64,000 bases of DNA from Vibrio tubiashii (lineage in GTDB: Bacteria; Pseudomonadota; Gammaproteobacteria; Enterobacterales; Vibrionaceae): the NCBI GenBank assembly GCA_000775715.1, contig JRWQ01000008.1:62001-126000 (forward strand). Reading direction: 5' to 3'. Shown in pieces: positions 1-8,447 of this stretch (its first letter is position 1; the number at the start of each line of letters is the position of its first letter). The notes beneath the pieces were generated by a model, which did no database searches, was not told the origin of the DNA, and worked only from the letters and a program-made list of their open reading frames with translations. Both the position numbers and the translations under genes were made by a program.

Positions 1-725
1 GCTTCTGCATACACTTGATGCAACTTCATATGTTCAAACTCTTCTGGCGTTAAGCGTGCGGGTTTATTCAATACCTTATCATCAACTTTTACCTTGCCAA
101 CATCATGGATAATACCGCCAATCGCCAACTGTTTAAGCACCTCCTTTGGCATATTTAGATGCTTACCAAAAGTCACCATCAAAGTTGCCACGTTGATTGA
201 GTGCTCCAACAAATACTGATTTTTGTTGCGTAGTGCAGACACACATCTCACGGCATCAGAATCAAGTAACAGCGTTTCGATCATGTCATCAGCAAGTGTA
301 TCGAGATCGCCAACGTTGATCGCTTTACCATCAAATGTTTGGCTAAGTATCTTGTGAACAAAACCCTTAGCTTCACTAATGATTTTTGCTGCTTTCTTCT
401 GCTGAGAGAAACGGCTTACCTTCTTGCATTTTACAGGCTCAGATTGATGCTCTGATTCTGCTATTTGCGGCTTAGTAGGCTGCACTGCCACTGTTTTAGT
501 CGGATTAAACACACAGCCTTTGGCAGACAGCGACTTATCTACCCACGCAAATTGAATACCACTCTTAACAAGTTGATTGATAGCTTTTTTAGACGAAATC
601 CTGCCTGCGTTAGCAAGGTTGATCCGCTTACCATCTTCAATCGAAGTCACAAACATACCTACCGCAAGTGATTCAATCGGAATCTTTACTGATTTTTTAG
701 GATCATACTGCATTTGGTAAATCAT
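1..725 (-). CDS. HD-GYP domain cyclic-di-GMP phosphodiesterase, C-terminus cut by window edge
   Basis: The minus strand encodes the N-terminal part of a protein that runs off the left edge. The first ~100 residues (MQYDPKKSVKIPIESL, then GMFVTSIEDGKRINL) look like the DUF3391 domain that precedes HD-GYP domains. Further on, LLEHSINVATLM and GGIIHDVGKVKVDDKVLNKP carry the HD metal-binding pair and the start of the GYP helix region. The family hydrolyses c-di-GMP in the cytoplasm. Two in-frame ATGs lie at 725 and 713; I chose 725 because AAGAA precedes it, whereas nothing resembling a ribosome site precedes 713. The GYP triplet itself is outside the window, so activity cannot be judged. Confidence 0.85.
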   Translation of the reverse strand, partial: MIYQMQYDPKKSVKIPIESLAVGMFVTSIEDGKRINLANAGRISSKKAINQLVKSGIQFAWVDKSLSAKGCVFNPTKTVAVQPTKPQIAESEHQSEPVKCKKVSRFSQQKKAAKIISEAKGFVHKILSQTFDGKAINVGDLDTLADDMIETLLLDSDAVRCVSALRNKNQYLLEHSINVATLMVTFGKHLNMPKEVLKQLAIGGIIHDVGKVKVDDKVLNKPARLTPEEFEHMKLHQVYAE

Positions 726-902
726 CAATTCTTATTATTACATCTAATTAGCACTGATTAGCGCTTTAAAATAGAGCATTTACGCCACAGGTGCAACTAG
801 ATGCATTATTGCAACAATAAAACACTTGAACAGAGAACTTGATAAATATATTCACTGTTGTCAACAAACTATCAGCAAGTATTAGTTCGCAATTCAAATT
901 CG

Positions 903-926
903 AGAAAAGCAAACGTTTGCTTTTCT
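903..926. promoter_or_regulatory. PurR operator upstream of purT
   Basis: This is a perfect 24-base palindrome with core GCAAACGTTTGC, flanked symmetrically by AGAAAA and TTTTCT. The core matches the PurR consensus (ACGCAAACGTTTGCGT) at every central position. It lies about 60 bases before the purT start, where PurR with hypoxanthine or guanine would block transcription. The assignment to PurR rather than another LacI-family protein is inferred from the target gene. Confidence 0.8.
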
Positions 927-985
927 AGTGCGAATCAGTATCATGCTCCTCAAATTTCTCTTCCTTTACTATTTTAGGGTCAATT

Positions 986-2161
986 ATGTTCGGTACAGCA
1001 ACAGCAAATAGTGCTACACGTGTTCTGCTTTTAGGGTCGGGAGAACTGGGTAAAGAAGTCGCGATGGAATGTCAACGTCTAGGCCTGGAAGTTATCGCTT
1101 GTGATCGATATGAAAATGCTCCAGCAATGCAAGTGGCTCATCGCAGTTATACCCTAGATATGCTCGATGGTGATGCACTTCAGGCGATCATTGAAAAAGA
1201 AAAGCCACACTACGTTGTACCGGAAATTGAAGCTATTGCTACCGACACGCTGGTCGAACTTGAAGCACAAGGCTTAAATGTTGTACCAACGGCAAATGCG
1301 ACCAAACTTACCATGAACCGAGAAGGCATTCGTCGCTTAGCTGCAGAAGAGCTAAAACTGAATACTTCACCCTACCGTTTTGCAGACAGCTATGAACAAT
1401 TTGTAGACGCTGTGGAAACCGTTGGACTACCCTGTGTTTGTAAACCAGTAATGAGCTCTTCAGGTAAAGGCCAGAGCGTACTTAAAACTCGAGAAGATAT
1501 CGACCAAGCTTGGAACTATGCACAAGAAGGTGGTCGTACTGGCGCGGGCCGTGTCATTGTCGAAGGCTTCATTGATTTCGATTACGAGATCACCCTTCTT
1601 ACCGTTCGGGCTGTAGATGGTATTCATTTCTGTGCACCAATAGGCCACAGACAAGAGGACGGTGACTATCGCGAGTCTTGGCAACCACAGCATATGACAG
1701 ATGACGCGCTAACTGCAGCTCAAGATGCCGCAGGTAAGGTCGTTAACGCGCTCGGTGGTTACGGAATTTTTGGCGTTGAACTGTTCGTTAAAGGTGATAC
1801 TGTTATCTTTAACGAAGTCTCCCCACGACCACACGATACCGGTCTAGTGACCTTAATGTCCCAAGACAGCTCTGAGTTCGCTCTACACGTGCGTGCATTT
1901 ACTGGGATGCCAATCGCAGGAATTACGCAGTACGGTCCATCGGCTTCAGCCGTCATCCTTGGGCAAGGCACCTCACAAAACATTCGCTTTGAAGGTATTC
2001 AACAAGCACTTGCTGCAGCACAAACACAATTGCGTTTGTTTGGTAAACCGGACATTGATGGACGTCGTCGTTTAGGTGTCGCAATCACTCGCCGCGACAC
2101 TATTGAACAAGCCATCGACGACGCTAAACAGAGCGCAGCGAAAGTTAAGGTTGTCTACTAG
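986..2161 (+). CDS. purT: formate-dependent phosphoribosylglycinamide formyltransferase (GAR transformylase 2)
   Basis: PurT makes formyl-GAR from GAR, formate and ATP, the folate-independent version of the third step of purine synthesis, in the cytoplasm. The 391-residue product equals the usual family length (~392). It opens with a Rossmann-like pre-ATP-grasp domain ([15 protein letters not shown]). An ATP-grasp core follows, with [13 protein letters not shown] as the ATP-binding loop and [23 protein letters not shown] as the metal-binding segment. The ATG follows AGGGTCA. It appears monocistronic: a PurR palindrome lies upstream, and a strong hairpin separates it from the convergent tpm. 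Confidence 0.96.
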   Translation: MFGTATANSATRVLLLGSGELGKEVAMECQRLGLEVIACDRYENAPAMQVAHRSYTLDMLDGDALQAIIEKEKPHYVVPEIEAIATDTLVELEAQGLNVVPTANATKLTMNREGIRRLAAEELKLNTSPYRFADSYEQFVDAVETVGLPCVCKPVMSSSGKGQSVLKTREDIDQAWNYAQEGGRTGAGRVIVEGFIDFDYEITLLTVRAVDGIHFCAPIGHRQEDGDYRESWQPQHMTDDALTAAQDAAGKVVNALGGYGIFGVELFVKGDTVIFNEVSPRPHDTGLVTLMSQDSSEFALHVRAFTGMPIAGITQYGPSASAVILGQGTSQNIRFEGIQQALAAAQTQLRLFGKPDIDGRRRLGVAITRRDTIEQAIDDAKQSAAKVKVVY

Positions 2162-2188
2162 TGGCTTAGACGCTAGCTTAATAACAGC

Positions 2189-2222
2189 AAAGGGCTTGGT
2201 TATCATAACCAAGCCCTTTTGT
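2189..2222. terminator. bidirectional intrinsic terminator between purT and tpm
   Basis: A perfect 13-base-pair stem (2191-2203 with 2205-2217, arms AGGGCTTGGTTAT and ATAACCAAGCCCT) has AAs on the left and TTTT on the right. It sits between two convergent genes and so can end transcription from both sides. Confidence 0.85.
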
Positions 2223-2244
2223 TTACAGCCATATTTAGCGTTAA

Positions 2245-2892
2245 TCAGTCGCTTTCAATTAGGTAAACTTCTTCAACAAATCTCGCTGATGGATGCTTAG
2301 CCATTTTGGGCGGTCTGTCTGCCTCTTGATTGCTTTCAAGTTTAATCACTTTATAACCTTGATAAAGCTCTCGTACTTCTGTTTCTGGCACTGAAAACGG
2401 AGGGCCAGAAATCAACGACTGATCATAATCTAGCGTGACAAGCAAAATACGACCACCAGGCTTTAGCAATGATTTGATTTTCTCAACATACTGCGCTCGC
2501 ATGTCTTTGGGTAAAGCCACCAGCGAGGCTCGATCGTAAACAATATCGACCGGTTTTAGCGGAGCAGTAAAGTAATCGCCGACATAGATCGACAATTCGT
2601 CAAACTGAAACAGCTCATGTTGACCAACCGGCATTACCATCGGCGTGTAAAAATGTTCAGCAAAGAAAGCACGAACAGCAATATTGCTTAGCTCGACACC
2701 TTGTACATCCGAGTGTTTCGTTGCCAGCCAGACAAGGTCTTCTGACTTACCACACAAAGGAACGAATACACTATCTTCATGATTTGGTTTAGTTTCCTGC
2801 CAATACTTAATCAGCAGTGGGTTGACGTCTTCTAGGTGAAAACCGATTTGGTTTGCGGCCCATTTACTATGCCAAAACTCTGGGTCTTTCAT
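2245..2892 (-). CDS. tpm: thiopurine S-methyltransferase
   Basis: This cytoplasmic SAM-dependent methyltransferase acts on thiopurines; bacterial members are also linked to selenite and tellurite methylation. The 215-residue product has the family's N-terminal signature ([15 protein letters not shown]) and the SAM-binding strand [17 protein letters not shown] later acidic segment, [14 protein letters not shown], includes the family's conserved DRA. The length matches bacterial Tpm (~215-220). It is convergent with purT. About 480 bases separate its start from relV, a stretch holding the MITE-like element and otherwise no recognisable gene. Confidence 0.95.
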   Translation of the reverse strand: MKDPEFWHSKWAANQIGFHLEDVNPLLIKYWQETKPNHEDSVFVPLCGKSEDLVWLATKHSDVQGVELSNIAVRAFFAEHFYTPMVMPVGQHELFQFDELSIYVGDYFTAPLKPVDIVYDRASLVALPKDMRAQYVEKIKSLLKPGGRILLVTLDYDQSLISGPPFSVPETEVRELYQGYKVIKLESNQEADRPPKMAKHPSARFVEEVYLIESD

Positions 2893-2953
2893 TCTATTTC
2901 TCTATACCTAACTCTTTCTGCCACATAGCCTATCTGAAAGTATCAACAAGTAG

Positions 2954-3114
2954 TACCAATTAGAACAAATATCTGGTCATTCTTGCTGGTTAAAATCGCT
3001 GATAGCCGCGTTATAGATTTTGTAGGTAGGTCAACTAGCTAGCTGCAATCTATGCCTTGCTCTAAGCGATTTTTCCTGCGCAATTAGCTGATCACCTATT
3101 TATCCCAATTGGTA
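2954..3114. repeat. MITE-like long imperfect palindrome (161 bp)
   Basis: The element begins TACCAATT and ends AATTGGTA. The similarity of its ends extends about 26 bases inward (roughly 20 of 26 matching when one end is reverse-complemented). Further nested arms share the same centre near 3033: AAAATCGCT (2992-3000) pairs with AGCGATTTT (3065-3073), and ATAGATT (3013-3019) with AATCTAT (3047-3053). The whole unit could fold as one long hairpin. It carries no open reading frame. A miniature inverted-repeat element is the simplest reading; a structured RNA is the alternative. The remaining intergenic DNA to 3375 (upstream of relV) shows nothing I can name. Confidence 0.6.
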
Positions 3115-3375
3115 TAATCTTAAAAATCGGTTCAGATTAGGTTCACTTTCAATCGATATAATTAGTTACACCTTAACGATGAACCTTTGGTGTTAGGAAA
3201 GCTCTAACTTCATACACGGGAAATGGGAGAGTGTTCATAGTTTTGTACACAAGCAGACGAATACGATTGGAAATGCAGAAATTGCCCCCACTATCTATAT
3301 AGAGATGAGTAGTACTAGCGATATTAGCTTTTTTAGCCCCCTTTTTAGCTATGTCCTACACATCAAGGAGAGTGA

Positions 3376-4146
3376 ATGAGCCTATTTTTGCGAACTACGG
3401 CCCTGATGCTTTTAATGCTCAGCCGTGCACCAGCATTTGCCGCTATTCCAATCGCACCGAGTAATGAGGAAAGTCGTTCTACTAACAACGAAGTATGCTC
3501 GAAAACATTCAAACATAACCTAAGTGGATTGTATGGCATTCAATCAATGTCATCGGCCCCCGTTCAACCTTACACAGATTTTGATATTCTCTACAGCAAG
3601 GCGCATCAGGCACAAGCAGAGCTTGAAACCCTTTGTAGAAGTACGGCCTTGCTTACCTCTACTGACTCTTACTTTTCCGGACTAAAGTCCTCTCAACGTG
3701 CAAAAGAAAAAATTGCTCATGAGCTTAATGGTCAACCAGAGCGAATTACCGACCTCGCCCGTGCAACGATTGTAGCGAATGATATCCAAGGCATCGTGTC
3801 TGCTTTCGAGGTCCTCAACAGAGAAACAACCATAGTTAGCGTTAAAAACCGATTTAAAAAACCTGCTGCGTCTGGTTACCGCGACCTCAACGTATTGGTT
3901 CAACTCCCCAAAACTAAGCTCATTGCTGAAGTACAAATTCATCTAAAAGCGATTGCTGATGTGAAAAGTGGCCCAGAGCACGAAATCTACAAACGTATTC
4001 AAAAAATTGAACGTGCCGCCGCCAATGAAGCGCGCGACTTCAATCAATTTGAAATGGCCCAGATTCGCAACATGCGCAGCGAATCTAAAGCGTTATACCA
4101 AAATGCTTGGCAGCCTTACATCACGACTCACCTGAGCGCTGCTTAA
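3376..4146 (+). CDS. relV: RelV-type small alarmone synthetase with a signal-peptide-like N-terminus
   Basis: This is a single-domain RelA/SpoT synthetase. Seen in the sequence: YSGLK-like YFSGLKSSQRAKEK (K104), ITDLARATIV (D126, R129), KKPAASGYRDLNV with stacking Tyr168, and AEVQIH (E185, Q187) followed by EHEIYK. These are the synthetase motifs for transferring pyrophosphate from ATP to GDP/GTP. There is no HD hydrolase domain. Spacing of the key residues fits, with a shift of three, the mutated residues I recall for V. cholerae RelV (K107, D129, R132, E188). Oddly, residues 1-23 form a textbook Sec signal with an AFAA end, although (p)ppGpp is made in the cytosol. ATG follows AAGGAGAGTGA. 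Confidence 0.85.
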   Translation: MSLFLRTTALMLLMLSRAPAFAAIPIAPSNEESRSTNNEVCSKTFKHNLSGLYGIQSMSSAPVQPYTDFDILYSKAHQAQAELETLCRSTALLTSTDSYFSGLKSSQRAKEKIAHELNGQPERITDLARATIVANDIQGIVSAFEVLNRETTIVSVKNRFKKPAASGYRDLNVLVQLPKTKLIAEVQIHLKAIADVKSGPEHEIYKRIQKIERAAANEARDFNQFEMAQIRNMRSESKALYQNAWQPYITTHLSAA

Positions 4147-4253
4147 CTTCATCAGGTTTATCTACACTAGCTAGATAAGCCTCCCTACTTAGTAAACACC
4201 CTCCAATTAAACTATATTCTTATCAGGTAGATAATGATTTAGTTGGAGGGGTT

Positions 4254-5228
4254 ATGAGATGGATCCTCTGTAGTTTAACCTTCACCACTCTCGTTTTAGC
4301 CATGGCCGAGGCGTCAGCAGATGATGGATTTGGCCCGTTGCAAAGCTATGCGCAATCTCCTCTCCATACCAATGTCCTGTCTCCACAATTGCGTTCTGGT
4401 TTTTCGTTGGGTCAACATGAATATGAACTGTATGGCTCAGGCATTATTTCCAGTGTATGGGCGGTAACCGCCAGTTATGAGCTCGATTATTACCAGAACC
4501 AAATCGCTTTCGGTGGCAAATGGCAACTTAATTCAAACTGGCAAATCGACCTGCAGTATCGTTGGAACTTTGCTGCAAACAATCATTTAGATAAACCTAC
4601 AATGGCATTTCATGACCTGGTTGGTATTGACCAAAATGGTCGAGAGGACATAGAAAGAAATCGATTTGTTATCGATATGCCAAACTATGGGGTTCAAGAG
4701 CAGTCCTTTCGTGGCGAAACCTTAAGCAGTGCGATTACTGGGTATGCGCAGTATCAAATTTATTCAGACGAGAATCACGGTCTATCGTTTGGAGGCTTGG
4801 TCTATTACAACGACACAAGCAATGGTCTATTCAGTGCTTCTCAATTTGAACAAGGAGTACAGGTCAATTATGGCTATGTGCATGATAAACACGCTTTTGA
4901 CGCCACAGCCGCTGTTACTTTCAGAAGTACCCCGACCGACTTTACCCAAATGCCCTATCGAGATTCCACTTGGAGCCTAGCCATGAGTTACCGCTATCAG
5001 TGGTTTGAAAAACATACACTTATTACTCAATTAGCCACTCATCAAGGACTTCTCAACGATGGTGGAGAGTTCTCAAAACCCTCCACCGAGTTTACTTATG
5101 GGTATCGATACACCCATGAAAATACCGCAATCGAAATTACCTTAGTTGAAAACATGTTCCACGCTGATAATAGTACCGATATTGCAATTGGCCTTGCTTT
5201 TCGCTATCGCTTCGGTGCTAGTTCCTAA
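4254..5228 (+). CDS. DUF3187-type outer-membrane beta-barrel protein
   Basis: The 324-residue product starts with a signal peptide (to about residue 22, ASA-DD). The rest is alternating short amphipathic strands rich in aromatic residues, such as YELYGSGIISSVWAVTASYELDYY and WSLAMSYRYQWFEKHTLITQLA. It ends RYRFGASS, close to the aromatic C-terminal signature of outer-membrane barrels. I assign it to the DUF3187 group by overall resemblance; substrate or role is unknown. The start has a strong GGAGGGG ribosome site. It is about 107 bases after relV in the same direction, so co-transcription is possible but not shown. Confidence 0.7.
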   Translation: MRWILCSLTFTTLVLAMAEASADDGFGPLQSYAQSPLHTNVLSPQLRSGFSLGQHEYELYGSGIISSVWAVTASYELDYYQNQIAFGGKWQLNSNWQIDLQYRWNFAANNHLDKPTMAFHDLVGIDQNGREDIERNRFVIDMPNYGVQEQSFRGETLSSAITGYAQYQIYSDENHGLSFGGLVYYNDTSNGLFSASQFEQGVQVNYGYVHDKHAFDATAAVTFRSTPTDFTQMPYRDSTWSLAMSYRYQWFEKHTLITQLATHQGLLNDGGEFSKPSTEFTYGYRYTHENTAIEITLVENMFHADNSTDIAIGLAFRYRFGASS

Positions 5229-5302
5229 AATGACTAGAAAAGCTAGCAACAGATCGAATTTACTGTTCATTTTTAAAGACATTCTTGCATTTATTAGCCA
5301 AA

Positions 5303-5320
5303 TGTATAACCATTTGTATA
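5303..5320. promoter_or_regulatory. HutC-like half-sites upstream of hutC
   Basis: Two TGTATA hexamers (5303-5308 and 5315-5320) are separated by six bases, 24-41 bases ahead of the hutC start. The same hexamer forms the palindrome before hutI, which suggests autoregulation by HutC. The two copies are direct rather than inverted, so this site is weaker evidence. Confidence 0.45.
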
Positions 5321-5343
5321 GTCAATTATAAAAACAGAATCCT

Positions 5344-6054
5344 ATGAGCAGTTCGCCACTTTACCTACAAATCAAAACCTATATTGCTGATCAGATCGAC
5401 CAAGGTTATTGGCCAATAGGTCACCGCATCACCACGGAACTTGAGCTAACTAAACAGTTTAAAGTTAGCCGTATGACGGTCAACAAAGCGATTCGAGATC
5501 TCGTGTCGGAAGGTAGGCTGGTTAGAAGACCACGCTTAGGAACCTTCGTTTGTGCACCCGATGATAAAGCGGAATCCCCTCTTCTGGATATTCGCAATAT
5601 CGCCAAAGAGGTCGAACAGCGAGGTAAAACCTATAGCAGCAAAGTGATCAAGCAAATAGCCATCACAGCGGATGATAATGTCGCAATGAAGCTTGGTGTG
5701 ATGCTTGGCAGCGCTGTATTCTATAGTGAAATCATACACTTTGAAGATAAATCCCCTATCCAGCTAGAGATCCGTTGGGTAAATGCAAGCTATGCTCCAA
5801 GCTATCTAGAGCAAGATTTTTCACAAATAACACCTAACCAATACCTATCAGTGAACTGCCCATTAAGCGCGATTGAACATACGGTAGAAGCCATTGTTGC
5901 CGATGAATCTGTCCGTTCTGCGCTACGAATTGGGGTCAATGAACCCTGCCTACTGTTAAATAGACGCACATGGAGCGAAAACAAGCTTGTCAGCACCGCA
6001 TTACTCTATCATCCTGGCGCTAGATACAAATTAAGTTCTAAAGTCCTCCTTTGA
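5344..6054 (+). CDS. hutC: histidine utilization repressor HutC (GntR family)
   Basis: HutC represses the hut genes and is released by urocanate. The 236-residue protein has an N-terminal GntR winged helix (YLQIKTYIADQIDQGYW, then ELTKQFKVSRMTVNKAIRDL and GRLVRRPRLGTFV). A UTRA effector domain spans about residues 90-230, including IQLEIRWVNASYAPSYLEQDFS and LLLNRRTWSENKLVSTALLYHPG. It leads the hut genes in the same orientation. It is separated from hutI by 108 bases carrying its own operator-like palindrome, so it may be transcribed separately. Confidence 0.93.
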   Translation: MSSSPLYLQIKTYIADQIDQGYWPIGHRITTELELTKQFKVSRMTVNKAIRDLVSEGRLVRRPRLGTFVCAPDDKAESPLLDIRNIAKEVEQRGKTYSSKVIKQIAITADDNVAMKLGVMLGSAVFYSEIIHFEDKSPIQLEIRWVNASYAPSYLEQDFSQITPNQYLSVNCPLSAIEHTVEAIVADESVRSALRIGVNEPCLLLNRRTWSENKLVSTALLYHPGARYKLSSKVLL

Positions 6055-6131
6055 TATGAAATATCGTACTTTTTACTGATCACATTTTCGCAACATCGCA
6101 CTTGATCAAATCCTATACTTAAATCATCATT

Positions 6132-6141
6132 TGTATATACA
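6132..6141. promoter_or_regulatory. HutC operator-like palindrome before hutI
   Basis: TGTATATACA is a perfect ten-base palindrome 22 bases before the hutI start. Known HutC sites in other proteobacteria contain TGTATATACA-like cores, so it probably governs hutIGHU. No other function was tested. Confidence 0.6.
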
Positions 6142-6162
6142 TTTAAACTTAAATATTAAACT

Positions 6163-7374
6163 ATGACTTTGAACAACGATTTGGTTTTGGTAAACGCAAA
6201 ACTCGTCACGATGGAAACAGGCAGTAAAGGCTATGCGGTATCGCCTGTTTGTAATGTCCATATCAAAGGCGGTCTCATCCACTCAATTACTCAGGGCGAC
6301 GTTTCCTCAACAAACCGTTTCGATTGTAAAGGTAAGTTAGTCACACCTGGCTTTATTGATTGCCATACTCACCTAATTTTCGCAGGTAGCCGCGCTGACG
6401 AGTTTGAGAAACGTTTACAGGGAGTGCCCTATCAAGAAATCGCGAGACAAGGCGGTGGCATTCTTTCTACTGTTCGAGCAACTCGTGAAGCGAGTGAACA
6501 AGAGCTAACAGAATTGGCACTGCCTCGCTTAGACGGTCTAATTCGCTCGGGAGTCACATCCGTTGAAGTGAAATCAGGCTACGGTTTGACGCTTTCAGAC
6601 GAACTCAAAATGCTCCGTGCAGCAAAAGCGCTAGAAGCACACCGTAAAATTCATATCTCAACCACGCTGCTCGCCGCACACGCCCTTCCACCTGAATATT
6701 CAGGCCGCGCTGATGATTATATCGACTATATCTGCCAAGAGATCATTCCTGCAGCAGCAGAAGAAAAACTCGCGACCAGCGTGGATGTATTTTGTGAATC
6801 CATAGGTTTTAACCTAGCGCAAACAGAAAAGGTCTACCAAACCGCTATTGAACATGGACTCGCAATCAAAGGTCACACAGAGCAACTGTCGAACTTAGGT
6901 GGCACGGCTCTAACCGCCAAATATGCAGGCTTATCAGCTGATCATATTGAATTTTTAGATCAGACAGGGGTTGAGGCTCTCGCTCAATCTAGCACAGTCG
7001 CTACCTTACTCCCTGGCGCATTCTACTTCTTGAAAGAGACTCAACTTCCTCCAATCGAACTGCTACGCCAGTATCAAGTGCCAATGGCCATTGCCACAGA
7101 TTTAAACCCAGGCACCTCACCTTTCTCAGATTTGACTATGATGATGAATATGGGCTGTACGCTGTTTGGCTTAACCCCAGAAGAAACCTTGCGGGGCGTC
7201 ACTCATCACGCAGCTCAGGCCATCGGCCATGGAGAGAGTAAAGGGCAAATCAAGCCAGGTTTTGACGCTGACCTCGCGATTTGGGATGTCACTCATCCAG
7301 CCGAGTTTAGCTATTTCCAAGGTGCGCCTCGCTTAGTGGCTCGCCTTGTTGCAGGAGAGCTCGAGCATGTCTAA
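6163..7374 (+). CDS. hutI: imidazolonepropionase
   Basis: HutI hydrolyses 4-imidazolone-5-propionate to N-formimino-glutamate, the third step of histidine breakdown. The 403-residue amidohydrolase shows the metal motif [16 protein letters not shown] near residue 68. It also has [26 protein letters not shown] and [11 protein letters not shown], all typical of the family. The length equals the family's usual ~405. Its stop codon lies inside the hutG start region (an eight-base overlap), indicating translational coupling. Confidence 0.97.
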   Translation: MTLNNDLVLVNAKLVTMETGSKGYAVSPVCNVHIKGGLIHSITQGDVSSTNRFDCKGKLVTPGFIDCHTHLIFAGSRADEFEKRLQGVPYQEIARQGGGILSTVRATREASEQELTELALPRLDGLIRSGVTSVEVKSGYGLTLSDELKMLRAAKALEAHRKIHISTTLLAAHALPPEYSGRADDYIDYICQEIIPAAAEEKLATSVDVFCESIGFNLAQTEKVYQTAIEHGLAIKGHTEQLSNLGGTALTAKYAGLSADHIEFLDQTGVEALAQSSTVATLLPGAFYFLKETQLPPIELLRQYQVPMAIATDLNPGTSPFSDLTMMMNMGCTLFGLTPEETLRGVTHHAAQAIGHGESKGQIKPGFDADLAIWDVTHPAEFSYFQGAPRLVARLVAGELEHV

Positions 7375-8365
7375 TTCGCTGATTACCAATCAAGACTTTC
7401 ATTGGCAAGGTCGCCACGATGCAGAAGACGGTGCACTGGGCAAACGCGTCCACCACGTGGTAAAAAAAATGCAGGTAGAAGAGCTACAGCCGCACAATGA
7501 CGCGGTCAGCTTACTGGGTTTTTGTAGTGATGCAGGGGTCGCCCGCAACAAAGGTCGTATCGGCGCAAAACGCGCACCAGATTTGATTCGTCGTGCTCTG
7601 GCTAACATGGCATGGCACAACACAAGCCATTTGATTGATCTTGGCAATGTCATATGTGATGACGACTTACTCGAACAGAGCCAAACGCAGTGCGCCAACG
7701 TTATCGCAACTGCACTACGCTCCACGCCAGTAATCACTCTTGGTGGCGGCCACGAGGTCGCTTGGGCCTCTTTTTTGGGGCTCGCTCAATACTTTGAGTA
7801 TCTCAACCCAGTCAAACCGCCTAAGATCGGGATCATCAACTTTGACGCCCACTTTGACTTGCGTGCCTTTGAAAGTCATCACACTGACGTCAAACCCAGC
7901 TCTGGCACACCATTCAACCAAATTCAACACTATTGTGCAAAACGAGACTGGCCATTTCATTATGCTTGCTTAGGCGTGAGTCGCGCTAGTAATACTGAGG
8001 CGCTATTCAAACGCGCTGATGAGCTAGGGGTTTGGTACGTGGAAGATCACGAGTTAAACCACCACAACCACATTTATCACCTAACTCAGCTTCAGCATTT
8101 TATCGATAACTGTGACTACATCTATCTCACCATAGATTTAGATGTGTTCCCAGCGGCCACAGCTCCTGGCGTCAGCGCCCCTGCCGCTCGCGGGGTCAGT
8201 ATGGAAATGCTCGCTCCGTTTTTGCAACGAATACTGCATTACAAACAAAAGCTAGTGATTGCTGATATCGCTGAATACAACCCAACTTACGATGTCGACA
8301 GCCAAACGGCTCGTCTCGCCGCTAGGTTGTGTTGGGATATCGCCAACGCTTTCTCACAAGAATAA
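7367..8365 (+). CDS. hutG: formimidoylglutamase
   Basis: HutG splits N-formimino-L-glutamate to glutamate and formamide. It belongs to the arginase/ureohydrolase fold with a binuclear Mn centre: [19 protein letters not shown] and [19 protein letters not shown] supply the His and Asp ligands. I place the start at ATG 7367, eight bases inside hutI, because CAGGAGAG lies seven bases before it. This gives 332 residues. Upstream in-frame TTG starts are less likely. The 82 bases after it, before hutH, hold a ribosome site but no clear terminator. Confidence 0.95.
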   Translation: MSNSLITNQDFHWQGRHDAEDGALGKRVHHVVKKMQVEELQPHNDAVSLLGFCSDAGVARNKGRIGAKRAPDLIRRALANMAWHNTSHLIDLGNVICDDDLLEQSQTQCANVIATALRSTPVITLGGGHEVAWASFLGLAQYFEYLNPVKPPKIGIINFDAHFDLRAFESHHTDVKPSSGTPFNQIQHYCAKRDWPFHYACLGVSRASNTEALFKRADELGVWYVEDHELNHHNHIYHLTQLQHFIDNCDYIYLTIDLDVFPAATAPGVSAPAARGVSMEMLAPFLQRILHYKQKLVIADIAEYNPTYDVDSQTARLAARLCWDIANAFSQE

Positions 8366-8447
8366 CAAAACGGACACAGTGGCTAAGTAGGAGCAAAGCA
8401 GCGCCCTAGCCCTCTGTTTGGTATCACAACCTAGTTAGGAGAACAAA

